From Paulinella micropora (taxonomy: Eukaryota > Cercozoa > Imbricatea > Euglyphida > Paulinellidae), in contig WBZZ01004010.1 in NCBI GenBank assembly GCA_019918135.1, positions 80,001-144,000 on the forward strand: a stretch of DNA of 64,000 nucleotides, written 5' to 3'. Made by a program: the position numbers and the translations under genes. Under the pieces are notes generated by a model, which was not told the DNA's origin, ran no database searches, and was given only the letters and a program-made list of their open reading frames with translations. The first letter of the stretch is position 1. The number at the start of each line of letters is the position of its first letter. Shown in pieces: positions 22,732-33,469 of the stretch.

Positions 22732-25700
22732 TTAAACCTCAAACTGCGGTAAAGCGTCCTTGAGCAACACCGTAAACTGTGCGACTAGTTCCAAGAAACA
22801 TGGCGTCGGTAGTGACTTCGTCAGCATGTCCGCCAGATTGTCCTTCGTCGAAACGTGTCGTGCGATCACTTCGCCAGTCCGTACTCGTTCTACCACGTAA
22901 TGGTGTTTGAATGCTAAGTGGCGTGTGCGATCAGTGGCCATGCCGTTCGTTGCGTTCAGGACCGCCCCCCAGTTGTCGTTATTGATAGTTGATGGCGTCG
23001 GCAACGGAATTCCAACGTCCTTGCACATATGCAATATCGCGATTGCTGTTCGGCATGTCGTTGAGTTGGCGATCGTTTCAGCATCCTGAGTCGATAGTGC
23101 GACTGTGGGTTGGCGCTTCGAACTCCATGCGATGGGCCCAGTCGTCATGTGCAGTTGGCCGGTTCTTGATCGTCGCGTGTACTCACATGCGCCCAAGTTG
23201 GCATCGGAATACGATATAAGCTCGAAGCTGCGGGTCCGAAATGGGAAGAAAATCCCTCTAGGTGTTCGCAGAAATCTGAGGATGCGAGCTATTGCTGAGT
23301 ACGCCACGTCAGGCTTCTTTGATGCGAGTACCACCGCGTGGTTGACCGCGTAGGTGATGGCCGGTTGAGTCTGAGTCGCAGGCCAGAAAAGGGCGCCAAG
23401 CAAGCGAGGGAGCGAGAAACGCCGAAGCATAGCTTCTTTGCTGGCTGGGGGAGGGTCAGTCGTCGCAGTAGGGGTAGCGACTGGCTTGGCTTCTTGGAAG
23501 TTGAAATCCCTAAGCATGCCCTTAATGTATTCATGCTGATGTATGACTATGCCCTCTGAAGTCCTAACAAACTGCAAGCCACAAAATGTTTTGACTTGTC
23601 CTAGGTCCTTCACTCTAAATGAATGTTTCAGTTTGGTGAACAGGGCATTGTGCTCGTCTTTGGTATTATGAAACACTAGCAAGTCATCAGTGCGAAGGAG
23701 TAGATAGGGGGGTAGTTTCTGTCTGCCTGTGACTGAAGGTAGGAAGAAAATGCATGGGTCTAATGTTGACTGTTTATATCCTATACTTCTCACATTAGTA
23801 GACACATGGTCAAACCACCTTCGCCCTGCCTGGGGGGTTCCGTACAGTGCTTTCTTCAACAATAGAATCATTGAAGGGTCGCTTTTGTTTTCGTACACCT
23901 TAGGCGGAAAGGCGAAGGCAATGTCCTTCATATCTGCATGGGAATAGGCTTGTGAAAAGTCGAGGTGAGAGATCATGAGGTCATTGAATGCAGCATAAGA
24001 TACTAGTAGCAAAAGAAACATTGGTTGGGCGGTGGGGCAAGAGCATTCATATGGATTGTAATGAATGTATTCTTTCATCCTATTTCCTAAAGCTACTAGT
24101 CGCGATTTGTATTTCTCCTGACCTATAGACTCATCTGTCTTTATGGCATCAACAAATGTTGTATGGACAGGAGGTACATTCGCTGTTATTGCTGCGGCTC
24201 GAGGTACCCATTGCAGTGCTTTGCATTCGAACAAACCTTGTAACTCGGCTAGTTGAGCAGCATGTACCTGAGGGTGCGACTTTATGGTTTTCTGTGGGAT
24301 ATGTAACACTCTTGTGAACAAACAATAGCTGTCCTGTCCTAAGGCCTCCTCTTCCTTCTCCTCAAACTCATGAGCAACAATAATGTGTGCGGTATGAGTG
24401 GGGTGGTTTGCTGGTGTTTGTTTCCTAAGCCTTGGCCCAGCAACTATGTTTGTTGAAGTTATTGCAGCACCATCCCATGTTTGTGGTATGCCCTTGTTAC
24501 TACTCCATCTATCTGGTAGAGGGAATTGTGGTGCAGATGAGGAGTGTTGGGCTGGGTTTGATGTTGCTCTGTTGTGTTGTGTCGTTTGCCGAGGTGCTGT
24601 GTTCGTCTTTTTCTCTTGTGCAACCGTTGTTGCTGGAGTGGGAGCAAATGCATTTGGTGGGGGATGGAGTGAGCCAAAATATGGGCTTGGTTGCACGTAA
24701 AGATTTGAAGTGGCCTTGGTGGTGTGTGGGGTTGTCGTGTCATCGTCCAGTGTGTCGAGTGTGTTTTGTGAGGAATGTGGCAGTTGGTTTGTTGGCCACC
24801 AGCCACTGGGTGTGTTGGAGTCCTGAAATTGTGGCAGTTGGTCCTCGTTTTTCCACTCGACTGACTGGGTAGATGGTATGCTAGTGATAGGAGGCGAGGT
24901 GGAGGATGTTATGTTGTGCGACACTAGTAGTGGTTGCCAAGGTCGTGCAGGTATTTTGCATGTGTAGCCACGAGTCATTGTATCGAAACGAACATTACGT
25001 TTTTCTACTGTGGCTGTCTGTTTGGTGTCGTGAATGAGGATTTTATAGACTCGACGAAATATGTTGTAGCCAATGAGAGTACCTGGCACGGCGACAGGCT
25101 GTGCTTTCGTCGTTTCCATTTTCACCCAGGCGAGGCATCCGAAAGGTTGCACGAACGATTGCACAGGTTTTCGGCCCATAAGCAATTCCCAAGGGGATTT
25201 GCCTTTGTCCTTACCTCTGCAAAGGGGCGTGACCATTCGTATGGCTAGTGTCGCTATATGTGTGTCCTCCCAAAATGTGTTAGGCAGGCCTGCATCTAAC
25301 TGTGCTGCTAGTGCGCGTGTGTCGTCTGTCCTATTCATTCTTTCAGCAAAGGGGTTCATGTTAGGCTCGTTACGTGTGGTGGTTTTGAGGATGATGCCGT
25401 GTTTGTCTGTATAGTCTTTTAGTACTTTAGAGACAAACTCGCCATCTGCTCTTATCTGCTTTAGTTTGTTGCCTGACTGTCGTTAAAAGAAAGCAAATAT
25501 GCGTGTTAAATGTGGCATGTAAAGCTTAGCTTCGCGGGTAGGTGTGTAGAGGTCACAAGCAAACTTAGAGCGAGAACATGTCACTCCCCCTCTGTAGTAG
25601 TTACCGTATCTTGACATTACGGGGAATGGGCCGCTGAAATCTATGTTGAGTGCTTCACCTTGCTTATATTCTAGGTCTAGATAGTTACCTCTGTACATAG

Positions 25701-28700
25701 GGGGTTTGTTAGGTTTGCCCCGATTGCATCCATGACATGCACGTACCAGACGCATCCAATCTTTGCCAGCGATGCGTCTGCCTACGCTCTTTGCAAACTC
25801 GTTCATTATGAGTGGGTTTGCATGCATCAGAGCTCTGTGTAGGATCATTGGATCGTACGGTGCATGTGATGGGAGAGGATTGACTGACCATAATGCAAGG
25901 TCTGGTAGGTTGTCGATGGTTGCAGCCAGTGACAGTTGTTCTCTCTGCTTGTACCTGTATGGTATATATCTTTGATGAGGGTCAAGTGGTGTCATTCCTG
26001 GCTTATCTAACTCGTATAGCAAGTGTGAATTGAGCCTCCCCCTTGCTAGTATGTTCTTCTTGTCAAGTGTTATGGGCTTGTCATAGATGAATACTTGACC
26101 ATTTTGATGGATGATTGTTTTGTGCATGTCATGGTCAAGGCGTGGGGTGGGAACAAGGTTGAATGGTAATGACGGTGATATAAGTGAGTTGGGAAATGAC
26201 TGTTTAACCGATTGACCATAACCATTGAGCCACGTCGGAGTGGCAGTAGCCCGCGTCCTCACCGGAAGCGGCTTACCAGATATGTTATTGAGGAAAGCCG
26301 GTTTCTCTTCGCGGATAGACTTGGGGTCGATAGGTGCCTTCTCATGGAATAGCCATCGGTTGCATGCGCTGTCGACCACGTCAGGGGGATTGCCGTCGGC
26401 CATTAGCACATAGTTGACCATAGGGCGCTTGAGCTCTGCCCGTTCTAAGTCCATTGTCTCCTGCATCCATCTGTTGTATTCGTCCATGTTCTTGAACTCC
26501 AAATATTCCAGCTCTGGATGCCTGTTGACGTAGTATTGCCACTCGCGTACGTTGGCGAAGTCCAGGGCGGGTGGGTAGAGATAGTTCTCATGTTCAGGGT
26601 CGTCGAGCTCCGGGTCGTCGATGTCGTTAGTTGCATCTTCGTCAGGGGTGGTTGCTACGTCTGTGGTATCTTCTTTCGGGTCCCTTATTGCTTCTAATTC
26701 GTCAAATACGTCTGCCATTAACACGAATTCGAATGTGTGTGAGTAGTCATGACGTCGTAGGCGTTCGCGTAGTTCTTCAGCTTCCACACGTCCGGCAGGT
26801 GGGTAATAGTTGAGCGGTGGTCTCACGTTGTCGTTGAACAGTGGTTCTATTTCAGGTGTGTATGGTGCTGGAGGCGGTGAACGCTTCACATCGGACGGCG
26901 TGTCGGGTATGTTGAGTATGCGTTTCAGTTGCTTCTCCAGTTGTTCTCGCCATCTCTCGCCTGCTGCACCTACACCGTAGGGTTCGTGCTGTTCTTGTCC
27001 GGTCTCATCTGTTCCGCTTGGAGGTGGTGGGAGCATAGTCCATGGTGGGTCCGTCTCGTTGATTGTATACGCTTCGTCGAAGTTGGGTATGTCCGGCGTG
27101 GTAGCGGCGAGCGCAGCTAAGTTCGCATTCGGTGTCGAAGAGGTCACCTCGTAGTCTTCTTCGTTTTCCGTGAAGTTAAGGTGGGCGTGTGATTGTGCCA
27201 TTGTGGCCGTCCTGGGGTCCACACGTCTCCCCCTCGTCGTAAATTCATCTAGGCTCATCGCCATATCTACCATTGTGGGTGTGTCTATGACCAGTGGTGC
27301 GTGTGGTCCACCTTCACGGTAACGTAACAGATGTTGAAATGCGAGGTCGCCTAGCTCGGGCTGGTCCGTTGGTATGCCGAGTAGATCGTATCTCGTTCCC
27401 CTTTCTCGAAGTCGGTTGATGAGTGGGTGCCGCTTGGCCATGTTGCAGAACTCTTTGTGTGCCGGCCAATCGGTCCTCTGATGATCGGTGTTGCAGTAGT
27501 AGACGAGTTGACATCCGCTGCAACGCTTCAGTTTCCCTTCTTGGTTGCCGCAGTAGGTGCAATCCCATCTAATGCTGCCGCGTCTGGTTTCGCGTATAGT
27601 CTTGCAGTCGACGCAGTCTGGTTTGGTTAGTGCCCAGTTCTCCGGGAGTAGTCGGAAGTCCTTCACGATGCTCCAGTAGGCCAGCTCATCGGTGGTAGGG
27701 TGACGAAAGCAATGGTGTGCATCTGTCCAAGCGAAGGTGTATCGTCGTTCTGTTGGCTGCGAAACTCCAGGTACACGTCTGTATTGCACTGGTTGGCCGT
27801 AGGGTAATGCTTCGATGGCTTGTATGCGACTTATTGCGTCCTTGTTGTCCGTAGATGCATTTGCTGAAGTCGTCGTCGGGGCCAACGGGGTAAAGCACTC
27901 GGTCTGCAGGTTCGGTGGGATAGGTACCGTGAAACTTGAAATGGGCGATTCCTCATTGTATGCCATTGACGGGGTAGGCGGTGTTTCGCTCATCGAGGTG
28001 TCCTCTGCTCTGGTTGAACTCAACTGTCGCTGTCGATGTTCTCCGATGGGCGTTGAGGTAGGTTGCTCTTCTTGACGGTCTTGCTCTGATGTCGTCCTGT
28101 CTTCCGGTGCAGGTGAGCTCATAAAGCTCTGTGTTGGCACTCGCGGGGATTGTGTAGTTGTTTCCGGCGGTTGTTGCGGTGAACTACCTGGTTCACGTCG
28201 TGCTCGTCTCGGGCATCTTGTCCGCAGTACGATGTGCTCAATACCTGTTGAGCCGGGCGCGTCTTGAACTAGCAGCGATGGTAACATCCACGGATCCGTT
28301 ATTGGAAGGAAATAGTTGAGGGGTGTTCCAAGGGGGCACCAAGGTCGCGGCCAATGGGCAGGTGGGACAGGGAATCCTTGTGGGATCGCTCGAAATGCGT
28401 CCCGCATGCGCGTCCATTGAACGTAGGCACGTCTGTAGTCGTTCTCGTCCATGCGTTGTGTGATTGTCAGCGAGCTCCATGGGATGTCTGGGCGTCTCGT
28501 CGGGTCTTCCACGTAATCAGGGTGCGGTGCGGGCGATGCTTCGGTGGGGATGGGAGGGTTATAGGTATCAGAAGTGGGTGTTAGAGGAGACAGTTGGATA
28601 GGTCCTGCTCTATTTCTGTACCTACTTCCCCTTTGTACGTAGGCTACTTCTTCTTGCGATGGTTCGTCCTCCTCTGGTCCGGGTCGTTCGTCGTCGGAGT

Positions 28701-30060
28701 CGGCGGAATGCATCAGCCATGTCTCGGGTGGGTCGCCCGTTGGATCATCGACGTCGTCCGTGGCTTCCACTTCGGTTGTCGCGTTGGCTTGTCCGCTCGA
28801 TCGTTGAATCCGTCTTGTGTTGGTCTGTCTAGGTTGGCCTCCGCGTCCTCGTTGATTCGGTCCTCCCCCTCGACCACCTCGACGTGTGTTCGAGTTTAGC
28901 TGCGTGGGTCGTCTGCGGACTGGGCATTCAGCCCCAGAGTGTTTCGGTCGGCCCTCGCAGACTCGTTTCATGCAGGTGGATCGACACTGGGCCGCAATGT
29001 GTCCTCGTCGGTTGCAGTTGAGACATCGGATGTCTTTGTTGATAGCAACGGGTGTGGCCGAAGTGAACTGGGCTGTCGAGGACCTAGATGAGGCAGCAGA
29101 GAGTTGGTTAGCATGGTATGCTTGTAAGATGAGTGAACATATCTCATTATAACGTGGTTTGTCAGCATCAGCACGAGACCAATACATAGTTCCCCCTACA
29201 TCCCCCATAGATAGAGAGGCGCACTCCTTAAGTTTAAAGAGCAAGAATACGACTCTGAATTCATCGGGTAGAGGCACTCCTCTTGACTGTAGGCGCTCGA
29301 AGCGTTGAGTCAAGAGCTCCATCCATGTTGGTAGGCCATTGCTTGACTTCAGCTTTGTCTCGAACAGCTGCATTAGTAGGCGAGCGATGGAAACCGATCC
29401 TTTGCTGCCGAATCGCTCGCAAATCGCTGTCCAGATCACCGCTGGGTTGGTTCCTGCTCGTTGGACGGTCAGTAGAGCTGTCGACTCTTGGCATGCTTCC
29501 ACAAGGAAGCAGCGGACATGGATCTGTGCTTTGATGTAGTCTGCTTGGCTGAAAAGTGTATCCAGGTCAGTTGGTACGTTGATAGTAGGCAAGAGGGCGG
29601 GTGCTTGGCTACCTGAGGACGGGTTGGTCGAGGATGGGCTGCTTGAGGACGAGCCGGTCAGTGATGACGAGCTGCTCGATGATGAGTCGCCACGTCTCGA
29701 TCCGTATGCTTCATCGTCTTCGTCGTCATCGCTCCTCCTTCTCGACTGTCTTGCTGTCGAGGTGTCTTGCTGTCGTGCTGACAGTCCAGATCCAGTAATG
29801 TTGTTAGGGGCGGGGTGGGTGGGTCTTAGTCCAGTAGTTCTGGTACTTGCGTAGATTGTAGCAATCTCTTGTACCGAGTAGGGCGATTCTTGGTCTTCCA
29901 GAAGTAGTATGTAGCGTGCGTCCACGCCCAATAAAAAAGCAAAAAATTGGAATTTCCAAAGGTCAAATTCATCGATGGGTCTTTTCGGGAATTTCGGTAG
30001 CTTGAGTTGGTAACGGGGCGCATCCAAGGCTCCATAACCAGTAAGTACACTAGTAGACAT
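22732..30060 (-). other. gag-pol coding region of retroelement copy A (fossil)
   Basis: Approximate parts in minus-strand order: N-terminus beginning inside the 5' LTR (30060), gag helical region and a Ser-rich linker (to about 29600), zinc knuckle CLNCNRRGHIAAQC (about 28986-29027), a long Pro/Glu/Asp-rich region, MYND-like zinc finger (about 27440-27570), aspartic protease segment (about 26340), GAG-pre-integrase H-H-C-C finger (about 25730-25860), integrase core (about 24930-25700), a low-complexity linker, reverse transcriptase (about 23400-24250) and RNase H ending in ADMLTKSLP (about 22780-23150). The product would be unusually long for a copia polyprotein. It is treated as a fossil with about one break; details of the break are not given. 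Confidence 0.85.
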
Positions 30061-30435
30061 TAGTCTCCGGATACTTGAATAATCGTTTGCGCTGAGGCAC
30101 TTTGATCAAAGGTTGAAGGAACAATAATGAATTTAATCAATGGTTAGAAACCAATGACTGAAACTCAATCTAATTTACCATAAATTTATAGTGAAATAAA
30201 TACCACAAATTTATATACTGATCTTGTGGTCAGAAATTCAAGTGATGATTCAGTATGGGCCAATCTATACTAACTGGCAACTAATTGTGAATAACGGTAA
30301 TGTCAACATAACGAATAATAATTATGATACGAAATATGAAAATGGTAATGAATATGATCCGGTCAAATATAAATGTTATGTCGTGAAATTGACCATAAAA
30401 GGTAACAATATATTTAGTAAATATTATTGCTTACT
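30040..30435 (-). repeat. LTR of retroelement copy A (5' LTR in element sense)
   Basis: 396 bp, beginning AGTAAGTACACTAG and ending TTGCTTACT on the plus strand. It is followed directly by the second GGCTG target copy. The long coding frame of the element begins within this LTR. Confidence 0.93.
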
Positions 30436-32396
30436 GGCTGGGCCCGTCTGCGGCTGTCGGACGCGTGGCTCAGCGCCCTCGTGGGCCAGCACGAGTTCGA
30501 GGACGTGCTGGGCCGCCGCCTGGCCGTCTTCCTCAACCCCCGCGACCCGTATGGGCTGCCCACGGTCGTCCCCGTGCAGGCGGGGCGCGGCGCGCGCAGC
30601 CCGCCGCCCCCGACCGAGGCAGCGGAGCAGGCCGCCCGCGCTTGGTTCTGAGCGAAGCTGCAGGCCGGCGTCACCGTCGCCCAGGGCCAGGCCCGGGCCC
30701 TGCGGTCCCCCTCGGCCGCGCACGGGCTGGCGGACGTGCGGCGGCTCTCTGTCACGGGCGGGCCGGCTGCATGGCTCGGCGATTTCGAGTTCCGCTTGGA
30801 CGGCGAGCGTGTGTGGTCCGAGGCACGCAATGCCCGGCTGCGCCTGCCGCTCGGGCCCGGCACGGCGGCCCAGCTCGAGGAGCTGTGGTCCGAGAGCAGC
30901 CCCCCGGTGCTCCAGGATGCACTGGTCTGGCTCCAGGGCTCTGAGCTCAGGCTGCCCCGGGTCCTGCGGGATAGCAGCTGCGCCGACGGCAGCCTGCTCA
31001 CGCCACACTCCGCGGCGGCCGTGCGCCTGCTGCTGGAGACGGGCGGCCTGCTGCGTGGCCGGCTCTGGACCTTGGCGTCCTGCGTCCAGAAGCTGGAGGT
31101 CGTCGATGCGCTGCTGCTGCGCTGGGTGCGCCAGCTCCTGGCAGTCTCACTAGCGCGCCGGGCCCGGGCCACGGCCGGGGCCGTGCGGGCCGACTTCGGC
31201 GAGGAACAGCAGCAGCCCGCGTTCAAGCACCAGGCCGAGGCGCTGGCAGCCCTCCTAGAGCGGCCCGACCGCAACTTGCTGAAGATGGACGCCTGCAGCG
31301 GCAAGTCCCGCATCGCACTGTACTTTGTGCAGAGCCTGCTGGCCCGGGCTGCGGAGCCACCGCGCTACGTGTTCTGGTCCCTGCCTGTCAGCGCGCTGGA
31401 TGGGATTTATCGGGAGGTCAAGCGGTTTACCGGCCACGTGCAGATCTACGACAAGACGAGGCGCGGGCTGCCGGCGGTGGTGCGCTGCCACGAGGCGCCC
31501 CTGCCCGGTTACGTGGCCTTGCTGCCAGAAGACCGGCTGCGGGCACACTGGCCCGCCCTGCTCCAGGTTGCGCACGAGAGCGTGTTTATTACTGATGAAT
31601 TCCACCGCGCCTCCGCGGTCTCCACGCAGCGGACCTGCTCCGCCCTGGCAGTCGCCGCGCGCGCGCGTTACCTCCTCCTGCTCAGCGGCACCCCCGTCCT
31701 GAACAAGTCCCTGTTTGGGCTGCTCAAGTGGCTGCAGCTCGTGTGTCCCTTCCCGGTCGGCCCGCGCAACCTGCTGCTGGCCTTTGCCTGCTGCGTGAAC
31801 AACCGCTTCGAGACAGGAGTCAACGTGGTAGTGACGCTCGAGGGTGAGGGGCAGCCGACCGAGCGCGGTGTGCCGCTGCAGGAGCTGCTGCGGCGGGCCT
31901 ACGCGGCCGTCACCCCGGTGCTAGTCCGCGAGACGTTGGCCCTGGTGCGCGCAGAGCCCAGGTGTCCGGTGTACCTGATTGCACGCGACCGGGCGCACCA
32001 GGCCGAACTCGTGCCGCTGCTGACGGCGGCCGGCCTGCTGGTGTGCACGCTGTCGGCCCAGACGCTCATCACGTTCACTAACAGCCTGGTGGCGAGGGGC
32101 GCCAGCCGGACTATGACGTGGTGGTAGGTTACATGCGTTTCGCCGAGGGTTTTACTCTGACACGCTGCGGGGCCACCGTCAGCAGCGTGTACCTCAGCAG
32201 CCAGGCCACCCGCAACCAACAGCTCGCGCGGGTGAATCGCCTCGGCCAGCGGAGTGACACGGTGCGGGAGGTCACGGTCGTCAGCGGGGTGCTCGGGGTC
32301 AACCACCGCAACTACGAGACGGTACGTTCGTTCCAGGATCTGCTGCGCTGTTTGGGCCCGGTTATCACCGGGCAGGACTTACCCAGCCACCCGTAG
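30436..32396 (+). pseudogene. SF2 (SNF2/D6R-like) helicase gene, 3' part
   Basis: Continues the gene interrupted by the retroelement. Motifs seen: Walker A ACSGKSR (31285-31311), DExH box TDEFHRA (31591-31606), motif III LLSGTPV (31681-31698), a motif V-like AEGFTLTRCGA (about 32140-32175) and motif VI ARVNRLGQRSD (about 32224-32255), ending at the stop 32394-32396. The order and the RxxRxGQ box match SNF2-type or poxvirus D6R-like ATPases that remodel or translocate on DNA. It lies in more than one frame, so it is broken here apart from the retroelement insertion, or spliced. The GC-rich style matches the upstream RING gene. Viral origin is possible but unproven. The same part is duplicated at 61780-63740. 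Confidence 0.75.
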
Positions 32397-32469
32397 CGCC
32401 AAGGTGACTGTCTGAATAAGAAACACATGGAAGATGCACTGGAGCGTGGCGTTGGATGCATAACCTGCC

Positions 32470-32640
32470 GGCACCACCTGGCAGTAGCTAGCAAAAAAAC
32501 GTGTAGGAGGCACGGCAGCGTGGTATTTATTAATAATCTGCAGGCGCCACCTGGCAGTAGCTAGCGAAAAAGGGTAGGAGTCACGGCAGCATGGTATTTA
32601 TTAACAACCTGTCGACGCCACCTGGCAGTAACTGCGTCGA
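32470..32640. repeat. Tandem repeat of about 71 bp downstream of the helicase
   Basis: The block CCACCTGGCAGTAGCTAGC + A-run + GTAGGAG + CACGGCAGC + TGGTATTTATTAA recurs at about 32472, 32545 and (partial) 32616. It starts about 75 bp after the helicase stop and probably belongs to its 3' UTR or terminator. The same array is at 63814-63985. Confidence 0.8.
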
Positions 32641-32791
32641 TTGGGCCACGACGGCGGCCAGGGCCGTCAACCACGCCCAGCGTCCGCCAGGGACCAAGCC
32701 ACCGCCGCCCCCCTTTTTTTCTCTTTTTTTCTGTCTCTTCCCCCCTCCCACACCGCCCCTGCCGTCTTGCCACCCCCTCTCCCCGCCCGGG

Positions 32792-33054
32792 CTACGCGCA
32801 GTGGCGCAGGAAGCGGGCCAGGGCGGCGGGACCGGCCTCCCGCCGCAGGGACACTAGCAGCAGGATCTTGGTCTCTTCGGGCACCCGCCAGCAGAAGTGG
32901 TGCTCGCAGGCGGTCGGGTCGGCGCAGCCCAGGGCTTCACGGGCGCTGTGGAGCAACGCGGTCCAGGCGTCCGGCTCCATACTGGTTTGCAGGCGCCGCG
33001 CCCTGGCCGCTAAGCGCAGGCGGGCCGTGCGGCCGCAGCAAGCGCCGGCCTGCA
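32792..33054 (-). CDS. Small hypothetical protein
   Basis: An 87-aa minus-strand frame from MQAGACCGR (33054) to RFLRHCA (stop at 32792-32794). I do not recognise it. It is Arg/Ala/Cys/Leu-rich with an amphipathic helical look (EPDAWTALLHSAREALGC; PEETKILLLVSLRREAG). It is convergent with the helicase gene. The frame stays open upstream through C/G runs, but those codons look like composition artefacts, so I chose this internal Met. It could be the last exon of a longer gene. Confidence 0.35.
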
Positions 33055-33469
33055 TAGTGCAAGAGAAAACCCCCGGGGGGTCCCGACGACGACTTCTGAG
33101 GCCATGCCCCTCCCCTGCTCTCGCCGGCGCGAACCTTGCTCCCGGGAGCCCGGGGGGGAGGGGGGCACGACCCCCCCCCCCCCCCCCCTTCCGGCTGACC
33201 GGGAGTGAGCACTCCCCCGCCCTCTCTCGCCAGGCCCTGTCTTGTATCCCCCCTCGACGCTGGCCTAGGGCTGTGCCGGGCACCCCCTGCCTGCAGCAGA
33301 TTTCCTTTTTATTTAGATTACGTTACGTTGCTTCGGACGCACCTTTTTTGTGCTTTTGTTTTCCACCAACCCGAGTCTGCTCTCACTGTCCCCCCCCCCC
33401 CCCCCCTTGAGCAGCTCCACTCAGGCGCACGCAGCCCGCGCGCCGCCACCGCCTGTCCGCCACTGGCCA
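33055..33469. other. GC-rich spacer with C runs; 3' flank of DUF285 gene 1
   Basis: No gene seen. It contains poly-C at about 33170-33188 and 33390-33407. The part from about 33195 onward is repeated at 35895-36226 (for example CCGGGAGTGAGCA, CAGGCCCTGTCTT, CAGATTTCCTTTT, GCGCACGCAGCCCGCGCGCC), so it belongs to a tandem duplication that also includes the DUF285 gene ends. Confidence 0.6.

Larger units (their letters stand above)
22092..30435 (-). mobile_element. Copia-type LTR retroelement, copy A
   Basis: An 8344-bp minus-strand element. LTRs are 22092-22490 (3' LTR in element sense) and 30040-30435 (5' LTR), starting AGTAAG and ending CTTACT as short inverted ends. A 5-bp target duplication GGCTG flanks it (22087-22091 and 30436-30440). 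The polypurine tract CCGAGGGGGAG abuts the 3' LTR (22491-22501) and a candidate primer site TGGTTATGG abuts the 5' LTR. Parts in element order: gag with zinc knuckle, MYND-like finger, protease, integrase, reverse transcriptase, RNase H, which is the copia (Pseudoviridae-like) order. It looks nearly whole, with about one break. The two LTRs differ at about five positions plus one 3-bp indel (about 1.3%), so it is young but not brand new. It is inserted in the helicase gene. Confidence 0.93.
19206..32656. repeat. Segmental duplication, copy A
   Basis: This interval is repeated in the same orientation at 50562-64000 (the second copy continues past the window). The offset is 31,356-31,358 bp left of the retroelement and 31,344 bp to its right. 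I found only about six substitutions, two homopolymer length changes and one short deletion by eye. The left junction falls inside the RING coding sequence. The unit comprises the RING 3' end, the G-rich spacer, the helicase gene and the embedded LTR retroelement with identical target duplications. Confidence 0.95.

Noticed and set aside
24398-25414. Plus-strand frames of about 100-146 codons inside the retroelement
   Set aside because: Antisense shadows of the minus-strand pol region, with no motif of their own.
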